Source of the DNA: Acidobacteriota bacterium
GTDB lineage: Bacteria > Acidobacteriota > Blastocatellia > RBC074
Length of the DNA: 38,355 nt
NCBI GenBank assembly: GCA_018269055.1
Contig: JAFDVI010000003.1
Location: forward strand, 1-38,355
Direction: 5' to 3'
The position numbers and the translations under genes are program-made. Of the stretch, positions 17,951 through 27,155 are shown one piece after another (positions within the stretch are counted from its first letter, which is position 1; every line of letters begins with the position of its first letter). The notes under the pieces are model-generated. The model made no database searches and was not told the origin of the DNA. It was given only the letters and a program-made list of their open reading frames with translations.

Positions 17951-19288
17951 ATGTTCAAGAAAATCCTGATCGCCAATCGAGGGGAAATTGCTTGCCGGGT
18001 CATTTGGGCTTGCCGCGAACTGGGCATCAAAACCGTGGCGGTGCATTCCGAAGCAGATCGCGACAGTTTGCACGTGCGGTTTGCTGACGAAGCGATTTGC
18101 ATCGGCCCCGCTCCGTCTCCCAAAAGCTATCTGAACATACCACAAATCATTGCGGCTGCTGAGATAGCCAATGTAGATGCGATTCATCCCGGTTACGGCT
18201 TCCTTTCAGAAAATGCGCACTTTGCCGAAGTTTGCAAGGAATGCAATATCACCTTTATTGGCCCAAGCCCCGACGCGATTCGCATGATGGGAGACAAGTC
18301 CGAAGCCAAACGGACGATGAAGGCCGCAGGTGTGCCTGTGACTCCGGGCAGCGACGGCCTGATCGAGTATGAAGAAGAAGCGATACGAGAAGCCGAGCGC
18401 ATCGGATACCCTGTGCTGATCAAGGCGACAGCCGGCGGCGGCGGACGTGGGATGCGCATTGCCCGCAATCAAGCGGAACTGTCCAGCGCCTATCAGACGG
18501 CGCGTTCCGAAGCCGAAGTCGCGTTCAAAAACAGCGGCGTATACATCGAAAAGTACATCGAAAATCCTCGCCACATCGAAATTCAGGTCCTGGCCGATAA
18601 CTACGGGAACGTGATCCATCTGGGTGAACGCGAATGTTCCGTCCAGCGCCGACATCAAAAATTGATTGAAGAATCTCCATCGCCTGCGGTGAGTTATGAA
18701 CTGCGTCAGGAAATGGGGCGCGTCGCCGTAGAAGCCTGCAAGCGAATCGGGTACAGCAATGCCGGAACGATTGAATTCCTGATGGATGAAACCGGCAATT
18801 TCTATTTTATGGAAATGAACACGCGCATTCAGGTCGAACATCCGGTGACCGAATTGGTGACGGTTTCCGATCTGGTTGCCGCGCAAATCCGCATTGCCGC
18901 CGGAGAAGAGCTGAATTACACACAGGACGAGTTGATGTTCGTTGGCCACGCCATCGAATGTCGCATCAATGCCGAAGATCCTGTTACCTTCACGCCCAGC
19001 CCCGGAAGAATCACGACGCTGAATTTGCCCAACGGCCCCGGAGTTCGCGTGGATACGGCAATTTACAACGGTTATTTTGTGCCGCCGCATTACGATTCGC
19101 TGATTGCCAAAGTCATCGTTCACAGCCGCACACGTGAACGCGCCATCGCCAGAATGCGCCGCGCGCTGGAGGCAATGGTCGTCGAAGGAATCAAAACAAC
19201 TATTCCCATTCACTTGAAGATTCTGAACGATCCGGATTTCCAAAGCGGAAATATCTCGACCCGCTTCATGGATCGTTTCATGAGCTGA
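17951..19288 (+). CDS. accC: Biotin carboxylase subunit of acetyl-CoA carboxylase
   Basis: ATP-dependent carboxylation of biotin on AccB. The 445-residue ATP-grasp protein starts [20 protein letters not shown] and has [18 protein letters not shown], the glycine-rich loop [15 protein letters not shown] (residues ~159-173), [18 protein letters not shown] with the catalytic basic residues, and [14 protein letters not shown]. Length equals the ~449 of E. coli AccC. ATG 17951 is chosen for the conserved start; the frame continues upstream to 17894 through the accB-accC spacer, which is not conserved. accBC is a standard pair. Confidence 0.97.
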   Translation: MFKKILIANRGEIACRVIWACRELGIKTVAVHSEADRDSLHVRFADEAICIGPAPSPKSYLNIPQIIAAAEIANVDAIHPGYGFLSENAHFAEVCKECNITFIGPSPDAIRMMGDKSEAKRTMKAAGVPVTPGSDGLIEYEEEAIREAERIGYPVLIKATAGGGGRGMRIARNQAELSSAYQTARSEAEVAFKNSGVYIEKYIENPRHIEIQVLADNYGNVIHLGERECSVQRRHQKLIEESPSPAVSYELRQEMGRVAVEACKRIGYSNAGTIEFLMDETGNFYFMEMNTRIQVEHPVTELVTVSDLVAAQIRIAAGEELNYTQDELMFVGHAIECRINAEDPVTFTPSPGRITTLNLPNGPGVRVDTAIYNGYFVPPHYDSLIAKVIVHSRTRERAIARMRRALEAMVVEGIKTTIPIHLKILNDPDFQSGNISTRFMDRFMS

Positions 19289-19370
19289 TCTGGTGCGACT
19301 GCGGCGGTTGCCGAATGCCTCAGCGGTGCGGATAATTCTCACTTCAAAATCCCAAAGGCAACTGCATTTG

Positions 19371-20387
19371 ATGAAAGATAGTCTGCTTCCATATCTGGCC
19401 TGTCCGGCCTGTGCTGGTGATTTGTCGCTGGAATCCGCTGAGCGTGACGGCGCAGAAATCATGGGCGGCGGTTTGCGCTGTGCTCAGTGCCAAAATCGGT
19501 TTCTGGTAGTGAATGGTATTCCGCGTTTTGCCGACCTCGTAAGCGATGAAGTCCAACGAGAAACTGCTGAAAACTTTGGCCAGCAGTGGTTGGAATTTGA
19601 CCACGTCGCCGATCATCACGAAAAACAGTTTTTGGATTGGATCGCGCCCGTGACGCCCGGTTTTGTTCGCGGCAAAGCCGTCGTCGAAGGCGGTTGCGGC
19701 AAAGGCCGCCACACGCGCTTGATTGGCGAATGGGGCGCAAAAGCCATTGTCGGGGTTGACCTGAGTGCCGCTGTCGAGGCGGCATACCGAAATACCAAAG
19801 ACCTGCCGAACGTCCATATCATCCAAGCCGACATTTACCACCTGCCACTAAAGCCTGTATTTGATTATGCTTTTTCGGTAGGCGTGTTGCATCATCTGCC
19901 GAATCCGCGCGCGGGGTTTGCCTCCTTGGTCAAAAAACTCAGGCCCGGTGGAGCGATTTCCGCCTGGGTCTATGGTTTGGAAAACAATGGTTGGATTGTG
20001 AATTTCGTGAATCCGCTGCGCGAACGTCTCACCTCAAAACTGCCGATGCGCGCGCTGTATTGGTTATCTTTTCTGCCGACGTTGATCTTGTGGCTGCCCC
20101 TGAAGCTGGTTTATCAACCGTTGTCAAAAACTGGTTTGAAGCGTCATTTGTTTTACGCTGACTATCTTTGCTACATCGCGCGCTTTCCGTTTCGAGAAAT
20201 CCACAACATCGTTCACGATCACCTGACGGCTCCCGTTGCGTTTTACATCAGCCGCGAAGAATTCGCGGATTGGTATACGCAGGCGCAAACCGAGCAAACG
20301 GAAATTCACTGGCACAACAGCAACAGTTGGCGAGGATTGGGATTCGTCAAAACGCAGCCGAAAGCGGAGGCGAGCCATGGCAGTTAG
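19371..20387 (+). CDS. Trm112-type zinc domain fused to class I SAM methyltransferase
   Basis: The 338-residue product has an N-terminal Trm112-like zinc ribbon with Cys11, Cys14, Cys37 and Cys40 (CPAC and CAQC, followed by FLVVNGIPRF), then a Rossmann methyltransferase domain. Motif I is VVEGGCGKGRHTRLIG (residues ~104-119), the acidic SAM-ribose contact is GVDLS, and motif IV-like DYAFSVGVLHHLPNP. A hydrophobic stretch near residues 230-250 (LSFLPTLILWLPLKLVYQPL) suggests membrane contact. Substrate unknown. It overlaps the next methyltransferase by 11 bases, so they form one operon with the glycosyltransferase downstream. ATG 19371 is the start fitting the zinc domain; the open frame upstream to 19293 looks spurious. 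Confidence 0.85.
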   Translation: MKDSLLPYLACPACAGDLSLESAERDGAEIMGGGLRCAQCQNRFLVVNGIPRFADLVSDEVQRETAENFGQQWLEFDHVADHHEKQFLDWIAPVTPGFVRGKAVVEGGCGKGRHTRLIGEWGAKAIVGVDLSAAVEAAYRNTKDLPNVHIIQADIYHLPLKPVFDYAFSVGVLHHLPNPRAGFASLVKKLRPGGAISAWVYGLENNGWIVNFVNPLRERLTSKLPMRALYWLSFLPTLILWLPLKLVYQPLSKTGLKRHLFYADYLCYIARFPFREIHNIVHDHLTAPVAFYISREEFADWYTQAQTEQTEIHWHNSNSWRGLGFVKTQPKAEASHGS

Positions 20388-21150
20388 TGGCGCAGTCGAA
20401 GCCGCAATGAAACCGGAAAATTACGAAATCATCTTTGAAGTCGAAGACGATCATTGGTGGTTTGTTGGACGTCGCGCCGTGGTTTTTGCACAGATTGAAG
20501 ATGTGCTGGGAGCGCGGGCGGCCTCGCCTGCAAATTTCCAGGCTTTGGACATCGGCTGTGGCACAGGCGCGACGATGGATCATCTGCGCAAGTTTGGCGA
20601 GGTGCAGGGAATTGATCTGGCAATGATTCCGCTGAGTTTTTCCCGCCGACGAGGTCACGAGCGGACAATGTGCGCCAGTGCGACCGAATTGCCCTTTGCC
20701 GATGATACCTTTGACTTGGTGACGGCGCTGGATGTCATCGAACACCTGGACGATGATGTGGCGGGTCTGAGTGAAATTCGGCGTGTGCTGAAACCTGGCG
20801 CTCCGGCGGTGATTTATGTCCCGGCGTTTATGGCTTTATGGGGACCGAATGACGACCAGTCCGGTCACAAACGGCGGTACCGATTGCCGGCGCTTCAAGC
20901 GTCGGCGGAAAAAGCCGGGTTGAAAGTCGAACGGATCAGTTATTCCAACTTTGCCATGTTTTTGCCGATCTGGCTGGGGCGAAAGCTGCTGAATTCGCTC
21001 GGTCGAACGGAAGCGAGCGAAAACAAAATCAATCATCCGTTGATCAACAATTTGATGGCATGGGTGTTTGCCAGCGAAGCAAACTGGTTGCGGCGGCATC
21101 GGCTGCCGTTTGGCGTTTCCATCGTTTGCGTTGTCAGAAAAGAGTTGTAA
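20377..21150 (+). CDS. Class I SAM-dependent methyltransferase
   Basis: A 257-residue methyltransferase. The N-terminal EVEDDHWWFVGRRAVVFAQI is typical of methyltransferases in polysaccharide or glycolipid clusters. Motif I is ALDIGCGTG (residues 56-64), followed by GIDLA and the post-motif FDLVTALDVIEHLDDD with EIRRVLKPGAPAVIYVPAF. GGAGG at 20366-20370, inside the preceding gene, is six bases before ATG 20377. The upstream part of the open frame back to 20236 overlaps the previous gene and is rejected. Substrate not predictable; context suggests an isoprenoid-linked sugar or lipid. Confidence 0.88.
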   Translation: MAVSGAVEAAMKPENYEIIFEVEDDHWWFVGRRAVVFAQIEDVLGARAASPANFQALDIGCGTGATMDHLRKFGEVQGIDLAMIPLSFSRRRGHERTMCASATELPFADDTFDLVTALDVIEHLDDDVAGLSEIRRVLKPGAPAVIYVPAFMALWGPNDDQSGHKRRYRLPALQASAEKAGLKVERISYSNFAMFLPIWLGRKLLNSLGRTEASENKINHPLINNLMAWVFASEANWLRRHRLPFGVSIVCVVRKEL

Positions 21151-21164
21151 TAGGAGGTTTCCGC

Positions 21165-21470
21165 GTGTTTGAAATCTACATTCTTTTCTTTTTTATCCCG
21201 CGCAAAGTTCGCGCGTTGGCCAAACCACGCGGACAGAACGTGCTTGCCTGGAGCTTGATTGCAATCGGTTCCTGGGTTGCGGCGGAAATTGTCGTTTTTG
21301 CTGGAATTGTGCTGTTGATGGCGCTCTTCGATGATTTGGAAAAAAGTGGGTTGTTCATGTTTTCAACCTGGATCATCAGTTTTCTGGCGGCGGCGGGCGC
21401 AGTCAGTTTGGTTTTTCGCCGTTTAAGGCAAATGCCTTTGGAACAGTTTGGCGACCTGACCGGACGATGA
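21165..21470 (+). CDS. Small hypothetical membrane protein (two-helix)
   Basis: I do not recognise a family for this 101-residue protein. It starts with a hydrophobic segment (FEIYILFFFIPRKVRALAKP) that includes a basic patch, then two clear transmembrane helices, about residues 27-53 (WSLIAIGSWVAAEIVVFAGI...) and 63-83 (STWIISFLAAAGAVSLVFRR). The start is GTG 21165, because AGGAGG at 21152-21157 lies eight bases upstream; the longer frame from 21060 overlaps the methyltransferase. Its TGA overlaps the ATG of the glycosyltransferase (ATGA), so it may be a partner or anchor for that enzyme. Confidence 0.8.
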   Translation: MFEIYILFFFIPRKVRALAKPRGQNVLAWSLIAIGSWVAAEIVVFAGIVLLMALFDDLEKSGLFMFSTWIISFLAAAGAVSLVFRRLRQMPLEQFGDLTGR

Positions 21471-22471
21471 CACAAGATCAAAATATGAATCCGAAACTTT
21501 CCTTATTTCTGCCTGTTTACAACGAAGAAGAAAACCTCGACCGGTTGAACAAAAAGATTTTCGATGCGATGGCGAAGCTTGGACACAGCTTCGAGGTCAT
21601 TTACGTTGACGACGGCAGCAGCGATCATAGCCTGGAACTGTTGAAGAAATTCGCCGCCGCCGATTCGCGCGTCAAAGTCATTGGTTTTCGCCGCAACTAC
21701 GGGCAGACGGCGGCGATGGCGGCGGGGATTGCCGCCGCGCGCGGCGAAGTTCTGATTCCGATGGATGCCGATCTGCAAAACGATCCTGCGGACATTGCGC
21801 GTTTGCTGGCAAAGTTGGATGAGGGGTTTGACGTGGTTTCCGGTTGGCGAAAAGACCGGCAGGATGCCTTTATTACCCGAACGTTTCCCTCGCGCATCGC
21901 CAACGGCTTGATTTCCAAAATCGGCGGAGTTCCGCTGCACGATTATGGTTGCTCGTTGAAAGCGTATCGTCGCGACGTTTTGAAGGATGTGAATCTGTAC
22001 GGCGAAATGCACCGGTTTATTCCGATTTACGCGGCTTGGGCGGGCGGCAAGGTAACGGAAATTCCCGTCGCGCATTACTCGCGCACGGCTGGCCAATCGA
22101 AATACGGATTGTCGCGCACGATCAAAGTCGTTTTCGATCTGGTGACGATCAAATTCATGGCCAGCTATCTGACCAAACCGATTTATGTGTTTGGTTGGGC
22201 GGGAGTCTTGGCGTTTGCGATTTCGGCTTTTTCCGGTGTGTTTGCCGGTTTGATGAAATTTGCGAATTGGCCGAAGCACGCCGATTTCATTCAAACTCCG
22301 CTGCCTGTATTGGCGATGGTGATGTTGGGATTGGGCGTGCAGTTTTTCCTGATGGGGTTGATTGCCGAAATGCTGGTCAGGACGTATCACGAATCCCAGG
22401 GCAAGCCGATTTATACGATCAAAACCAGAGTCAACTTTAACGAAAGCGAGGCCCCGGATGATTTCAAATAG
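21467..22471 (+). CDS. Family 2 glycosyltransferase, DPM1/ArnC-like, polyprenyl-phosphate type
   Basis: The 334-residue enzyme has a GT-A domain, starting LSLFLPVYNEEENLDRLNKK, with YVDDGSSDHS (residues ~46-55), the nucleotide/metal motif MDADLQNDP (~98-106) and SGWRKDRQD. Two C-terminal transmembrane segments (YVFGWAGVLAFAISAFSGVF and LAMVMLGLGVQFFLMGLIAE) anchor it in the membrane. This is the layout of enzymes that put a sugar on undecaprenyl or dolichyl phosphate. The start ATG 21467 overlaps the stop of the small membrane protein; an internal ATG at 21485 is possible. Last gene of the operon that begins at 19371. Confidence 0.9.
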   Translation: MTQDQNMNPKLSLFLPVYNEEENLDRLNKKIFDAMAKLGHSFEVIYVDDGSSDHSLELLKKFAAADSRVKVIGFRRNYGQTAAMAAGIAAARGEVLIPMDADLQNDPADIARLLAKLDEGFDVVSGWRKDRQDAFITRTFPSRIANGLISKIGGVPLHDYGCSLKAYRRDVLKDVNLYGEMHRFIPIYAAWAGGKVTEIPVAHYSRTAGQSKYGLSRTIKVVFDLVTIKFMASYLTKPIYVFGWAGVLAFAISAFSGVFAGLMKFANWPKHADFIQTPLPVLAMVMLGLGVQFFLMGLIAEMLVRTYHESQGKPIYTIKTRVNFNESEAPDDFK

Positions 22472-22540
22472 GCGCGTTGCCGGTACCGCGACATGCAGGG
22501 AGTCTGATTGTAGAGATTATTTTGCCCGGACCATTCGCTC

Positions 22541-22735
22541 AGCCCTGAAAGGGCGAAAGAAAATAGCCCAGGGCAACGCCCTGGGAATAGAGTCCCAGAT
22601 GTATTCAAGCCCTGAAAGGGCGACAGATCAGATTCTTCTGTCGCCCTTACAGGGCTTGCGCGGTTTTGGTGGCGTTAACCAGGGGCGTCGCTTCGCTTTG
22701 CCCCTGGCTATTCTCTTGCGCCCCCTTGGGGCTTT
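22541..22735. repeat. Compound palindromic repeat element (three-hairpin, MITE-like)
   Basis: The left arm, 22541-22585, begins agccctgaaagggcgaaaga and continues with the nested palindrome cccagggcaacgccctggg. A central hairpin, 22607-22657, pairs aagccctgaaagggcgacag with its near-perfect complement (20 of 21 bases). The right arm, 22679-22735, is a diverged reverse complement of the left arm: ccaggggcg...ctattctcttgcgcccccttggggct. The whole ~195 bases can fold as a cruciform. A partial copy is at 38286-38314. It lies between the glycosyltransferase and the amine oxidase signal sequence and has no gene of its own. Confidence 0.8.
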
Positions 22736-22754
22736 AGAGGCAGGTTTAGCCGAG

Positions 22755-24701
22755 TTGTGCTTGTTTGCGATCGCCTTTCTTGTGATTGCGAGTTTGTCCG
22801 CTCAAGGGCAAACAGCGGACGTCGCCCATCCGCTGGATCCACTCAGCAAAGAAGAAATCGCCGCCGCCGCAAAGCTGTTGAAAGAAAGCGGCAAGCTTCC
22901 CGCCAACGCCCGCTTTCAAACGATTGTGTTGAACGAACCGCCCAAAGCCGAGGTTTACGCCTTCAAGCCGGGCGATACGTTTCGCCGCGAAGCGTTTTTC
23001 GTTGCCTATGACCGAGCGAACAACAAAACCTTCGACGGTGTGGCGGATTTGCGAAAGCAGCAAATTGTCTCTGTTCGCGAAGTTCCTGATGCACAGCCAA
23101 GTTTGATGCTGGACGATGTGTTGATGTTTCAATCCATCGTGCGGGCTGATCCGCAATGGCAGAACGCCATACGCAAACGCGGCATTACCGAATTCGGCAA
23201 AGTCCAGGTGGAGATGTGGTCGGCGGGAAACTTCGGCTTCCCGGAAGAGCAGGGCAAACGATTGTTTCGCGGTTTGTCGTACCTGCGCGAAGATTCCAAA
23301 AACCCTTACGCGCGTCCCATCGAAGGCGTGATTGCGGTCGTGGATATGAACGCTCGCAAAGTCATCAAGGTCATTGACGGCGGCGTCGTTCCCGTTCCGC
23401 GCGCAACCGCCGATGTGGATGAAAAATCCGTCGGCCGGTCACGAGAAGCGCCGAAACCGCTGCAAATCGTCCAACCTAACGGCGCGAGTTTTGAAATCCA
23501 TGGCAATGAAATCCGCTGGCAGAAATGGCGGTTTCGGTATGCGCTGCATCCGCGCGAAGGGTTGGTGCTGTACACCGTCGGGTACGAGGATCAAGGCAAG
23601 GTGCGTCCGATTCTGTACCGCGCCGCTTTGTCGGAAATGGTTGTGCCTTACGGCGATCCCAATGCCGCATGGTTTATCCGCAATGCCTTTGACGAAGGCG
23701 AATTTGCCATTGGCCGGTTGGCGGTTTCGTTGGAAGCCAAAAATGACGTGCCGGATAACGCGACTTTGCTCGACGCAGTGCTTGCCAACGAAGGCGGCGG
23801 CAGTCTGGAACTCAAGCGCGCCATTGCACTCTACGAACGCGACGGCGGCGTCAGTTGGAAGCACGTGGATTACATGACCAATCAGAACCAATCGCGACGC
23901 GCGCGGCAATTGGTGATGGGCATTTTTGTCGTCGTCGGAAATTACGATTACAGCTTCAATTGGATTTTTAACCAGGACGGCACGATCGAACAGGAAGTGC
24001 AGTTGACAGGCGTGATGTCCACCAAAGGCGTTCCGCCGTTAAATGACGAAGCTCCACACGATCCTTACGGCCACGTGGTTGCCGACGGCGTCGCGGCTCC
24101 GCATCATCAACATTTTTTCAACTTTCGGTTGGATTTTGATGTGGACGGCAGGGCGAATACGGTTGTTGAACAGAACACCGAAACGCTGCCGGTGGGCAAA
24201 GACAATCCGTACGGCAATGCGTTTGTGATGCATGAAACGACGCTTCGTCGCGAAGTCAACGCGCAGCGCCAATTGAATCTGGCTACGCATCGCCGTTGGC
24301 TGGTCACGAATCCAAATGTGAAAAACGGCTTTGGACAGCCGACCGGCTATCTGCTCTTTGCCGGAGAAAACTCCATACCGCTTCCGGGAGAAACCTCTGC
24401 TGTCCGAAAGCGCGCAGGTTTTATGAATTCACACATTTGGGTGACGCAGTTCGATCCGAGCGAACGTTACGCCGCAGGGTTTTACGTCAACCAAAGCAAA
24501 GGCGGCGACGGGTTGCCAAAATGGGTGAAACAAAACCGCGAACTGGAAAACAAGGACGTGGTGTTGTGGTATTCCTTTGGCGTAACGCACTTGCCTCGCC
24601 CGGAAGATTACCCTGTAATGCCGGTTCACAAGGCGGGGTTCAAGTTGATGCCAGTGGGCTTTTTCACGCAAAACCCAGCGTTGGATTTGCCGAAACAGTA
24701 A
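22755..24701 (+). CDS. Secreted copper amine oxidase
   Basis: Oxidises primary amines to aldehydes with copper and topaquinone. A signal peptide (CLFAIAFLVIASLSAQGQ) precedes the mature part HPLDPLSKEEIAAAAKLLKE. The catalytic base is in FDEGEFAIG, the topaquinone Tyr in GNYDYSFNW (about residue 397), two copper His in HHQHFFNFRLDF and the third in NSHIWVTQFDPSERYAAGFY. Length from this start is 648, the family norm. The start is uncertain: I chose TTG 22755, ten bases after GAGGCAGG, because everything upstream is the palindromic repeat. TTG 22716 or ATG 22599 are alternatives, which would translate the repeat. No other amine-metabolism gene is adjacent. Confidence 0.9.
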   Translation: MCLFAIAFLVIASLSAQGQTADVAHPLDPLSKEEIAAAAKLLKESGKLPANARFQTIVLNEPPKAEVYAFKPGDTFRREAFFVAYDRANNKTFDGVADLRKQQIVSVREVPDAQPSLMLDDVLMFQSIVRADPQWQNAIRKRGITEFGKVQVEMWSAGNFGFPEEQGKRLFRGLSYLREDSKNPYARPIEGVIAVVDMNARKVIKVIDGGVVPVPRATADVDEKSVGRSREAPKPLQIVQPNGASFEIHGNEIRWQKWRFRYALHPREGLVLYTVGYEDQGKVRPILYRAALSEMVVPYGDPNAAWFIRNAFDEGEFAIGRLAVSLEAKNDVPDNATLLDAVLANEGGGSLELKRAIALYERDGGVSWKHVDYMTNQNQSRRARQLVMGIFVVVGNYDYSFNWIFNQDGTIEQEVQLTGVMSTKGVPPLNDEAPHDPYGHVVADGVAAPHHQHFFNFRLDFDVDGRANTVVEQNTETLPVGKDNPYGNAFVMHETTLRREVNAQRQLNLATHRRWLVTNPNVKNGFGQPTGYLLFAGENSIPLPGETSAVRKRAGFMNSHIWVTQFDPSERYAAGFYVNQSKGGDGLPKWVKQNRELENKDVVLWYSFGVTHLPRPEDYPVMPVHKAGFKLMPVGFFTQNPALDLPKQ

Positions 24702-24707
24702 GTGGTT

Positions 24708-25202
24708 ATGAGTTCAACCGACGAAAAATTGCTGGATGATATTGGCTGGCACTTGCTGGAAGAGTTGCAGGCCGATGCGCGCACCAGTTACGCCGAGCTT
24801 GGCCGTCGCGTGGGGTTGTCTACTCCGGCGGTAATGGAGCGCGTTCATAAGATGGAGAAGGCGGGCATCATTACCGGCTACCGCGCCGAAGTGGATCCGG
24901 AAAAGGTCGGTTTTCAGGTGACGGCATTCATTCGTATCGGCCTGGCGCATCAGGTGCTGCCACGGATGGACGCGCTGTTTCGGGAAATTCCCGAAATCAT
25001 CGAATGCCATCGCGTGACCGGAGACGATTCGCTGATCCTGAAAGTTCACGTGACTTCGATTCATCATCTGGAAGAAGTCGTTCATCGCATCACGCCGTAC
25101 GGCATGCCGGCAACTTCGATTGTGTTGTCCTCGCCGATTCAAGGGCGACCCATCGAACGCAAAATGGTTGAACGAACAGCAAAGAAAACTCGCGGAGCGT
25201 AA
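24708..25202 (+). CDS. Lrp/AsnC family transcriptional regulator
   Basis: A 164-residue feast/famine regulator. The N-terminal helix-turn-helix is DDIGWHLLEELQADARTSYA through LGRRVGLSTPAVMERVHKME (residues ~9-50), followed by GIITGYRAEVDPEKVGF and the C-terminal RAM ligand-binding domain (VTAFIRIGL..., ECHRVTGDDSLILKVHV). ATG 24708 is chosen; GTG 24702 would add two residues. It follows the amine oxidase by six bases and precedes asparagine synthase, so it may respond to an amino acid such as asparagine; that is inference from position. Confidence 0.92.
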   Translation: MSSTDEKLLDDIGWHLLEELQADARTSYAELGRRVGLSTPAVMERVHKMEKAGIITGYRAEVDPEKVGFQVTAFIRIGLAHQVLPRMDALFREIPEIIECHRVTGDDSLILKVHVTSIHHLEEVVHRITPYGMPATSIVLSSPIQGRPIERKMVERTAKKTRGA

Positions 25203-25212
25203 TCAACGGCAC

Positions 25213-27099
25213 ATGTGCGGCATTATCGGATTCGTCAATCTGGATCAACAACGCCCGGCCGACGAGCGCATCGCCCGGGCGATGAATGACGCCATTATTC
25301 ATCGCGGCCCGGACGATGAAGGGTTTTATTTCAAGAACCAAACCGCGCTGGGCATGCGGCGGCTTTCGATCATTGACCTGGCCGGAGGCCATCAGCCCAT
25401 CTGCAACGAAGACGGCACTGTCTGGGTGATTTTCAACGGCGAAATTTACAACTATCGAGAACTGCGCGAAGGTTTGCTCGCGCGCGGCCATCAGCTCAAA
25501 ACTCATTCCGACACGGAAACCATCGTTCACCTGTACGAAGATTACGGAGACGACCTGGTCCTGCGTCTGAACGGAATGTTTGGCTTCGCGCTGTGGGATG
25601 AACGAAGGCAACGATTGCTGATTGCCCGTGACCGGATGGGTGAAAAGCCGCTGTACTTCACGCAAACCAACGAGGCGTTTGTCTTTGCTTCGGAACTGAA
25701 AGCGCTGGTGCAGCATCCGTCGGTCGAACGGCGTATCAACCTGCTGGCCTTGCGCAAATATCTACAATACGAATTCGTGCCTTCACCGCACACGATGCTG
25801 GAAGGCGTTCATAAGCTGCTGCCCGCGCATCGGCTGATTTTGGAAAACAATCAGTGGCGAACCGAACGGTACTGGCAACTGAGCTATGATGGCGAACGGC
25901 TGAAGCTGAGTGAAGACGAAGCCGCCGAAGAAGTTCGCAACCGGTTGCGCGAAGCCGTGCGAATGCGATTGGTGTCTGACGTTCCGCTTGGCGTATTGCT
26001 GTCGGGCGGAATTGATTCCAGCACGATGGCTGAAATGGCGTGCGAAGCCGCAGGCGAACGCGTCAAAACCTTTTCCATCGCCTTTGAGGAAAAATCGTTC
26101 GACGAATCGTCCTATGCGCGGCAGGTCGCCGAACGGCTCGGCACGGAACATTACGAACAGCGATTCACCGAACGCCAGATGCTGGACATCGTGCCGGAAA
26201 TTCCGCGCTTGCTGGATGAACCGCTCGGCGATGGTTCGCTGATTCCCACGTTTTTGCTGTCGCGATTTACGCGCCAGCATGTGACCGTGGCCTTGGGAGG
26301 CGATGGCGGCGATGAATTGTTTGCGGGCTATCCAACCTACGGCGCGCATCGCGTGGCGAAGCTGTACCAGATGATTCCCCGCTTTGTGCGCAGCGGCTTG
26401 ATCGAACCTGTCGTCGCCGGATTGCCCGTTTCGACCGCTAACCTGTCGTTCGATTTCAAAGCCAAACGCTTCGTGCGCGGCGCTTCGCACGGCGCGGGAA
26501 CGCGGCACACAATCTGGATGGGGTCGTACGATGCCGCGCAACAACACGAATTGCTGCGACCGGAAATTCTCGCCGCTTACCCTGATAAAGAAGTTTTTGA
26601 CGAAGTGTTGCCGCTCGACCGGCTGAATGGAAACGGCAACCTGATCGAGGAAATGATGGCGCTGGATGCGCGGCTGTACCTGGCCGAATGCGTCCTGTTC
26701 AAAGTAGACCGCGCCAGCATGGCCGCTTCGCTGGAAACGCGCGCGCCGTTTCTGGATCACACCTTCATCGAATTTGTCCTGAAACTGCCGATTGAGATGA
26801 AACTGAAAGGGTTGACCGGCAAATACATCCTGAAAAAAGCCATGCGAGGCCGTTTGCCCGACGACGTGATTGACCGCCCAAAAAAAGGCTTCGGCATGCC
26901 CGTCGCGAAATGGGTCAAAGGCGAATTGCGTTCCTTGGTGCGCGATACCTTTTCACCCGAACGATTGCAGCGGCGCGGATTGTTCAACGCGGCGTACGTC
27001 GGGCGATTGCTGGACGAACATGAGCGTGGCATCGCCGATAACCGCAAACTGATCTGGACGCTGCTGATGTTCGAGATGTGGCCGTTGGCGGCAAGTTAG
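25213..27099 (+). CDS. asnB: Asparagine synthase (glutamine-hydrolysing)
   Basis: The 628-residue product has an N-terminal class II glutamine amidotransferase domain with nucleophile Cys2 (MCGIIGFVNLD), HRGPDDEGFY, RLSIIDLAGGHQPI and FNGEIYNYRELRE. The C-terminal synthetase domain has the pyrophosphate loop LSGGIDSSTMAEM (about residues 262-274), GDGGDELFAGYPTY, and near the end KYILKKAMRGRLPDDVIDRP with KKGFGMPVAKW. This long subfamily (620-650) occurs both in Asn biosynthesis and in polysaccharide or peptide gene clusters, so the acceptor could be other than aspartate. ATG 25213 follows the regulator stop by ten bases. The frame upstream to 25120 is not used because Cys must be residue 2. 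Confidence 0.93.
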   Translation: MCGIIGFVNLDQQRPADERIARAMNDAIIHRGPDDEGFYFKNQTALGMRRLSIIDLAGGHQPICNEDGTVWVIFNGEIYNYRELREGLLARGHQLKTHSDTETIVHLYEDYGDDLVLRLNGMFGFALWDERRQRLLIARDRMGEKPLYFTQTNEAFVFASELKALVQHPSVERRINLLALRKYLQYEFVPSPHTMLEGVHKLLPAHRLILENNQWRTERYWQLSYDGERLKLSEDEAAEEVRNRLREAVRMRLVSDVPLGVLLSGGIDSSTMAEMACEAAGERVKTFSIAFEEKSFDESSYARQVAERLGTEHYEQRFTERQMLDIVPEIPRLLDEPLGDGSLIPTFLLSRFTRQHVTVALGGDGGDELFAGYPTYGAHRVAKLYQMIPRFVRSGLIEPVVAGLPVSTANLSFDFKAKRFVRGASHGAGTRHTIWMGSYDAAQQHELLRPEILAAYPDKEVFDEVLPLDRLNGNGNLIEEMMALDARLYLAECVLFKVDRASMAASLETRAPFLDHTFIEFVLKLPIEMKLKGLTGKYILKKAMRGRLPDDVIDRPKKGFGMPVAKWVKGELRSLVRDTFSPERLQRRGLFNAAYVGRLLDEHERGIADNRKLIWTLLMFEMWPLAAS

Positions 27100-27155
27100 T
27101 GTAAATTGCCAATTCACGAAAAAAATAAATTCAAAAGGCTTTGATTGACTGACTT

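Noticed and set aside
18206..19462. Long open frame (418 codons) on the minus strand opposite accC
   Set aside because: It is the antisense shadow of a fully conserved biotin carboxylase gene, with no recognisable domain of its own.
22362..22598. Upstream extension of the amine oxidase frame to 22362
   Set aside because: It overlaps the end of the glycosyltransferase and then translates the palindromic repeat; no signal peptide or domain there.
25783..26760. Long minus-strand open frame opposite asnB
   Set aside because: Shadow of the asparagine synthase gene; composition is the mirror of the sense frame and no domain is seen.
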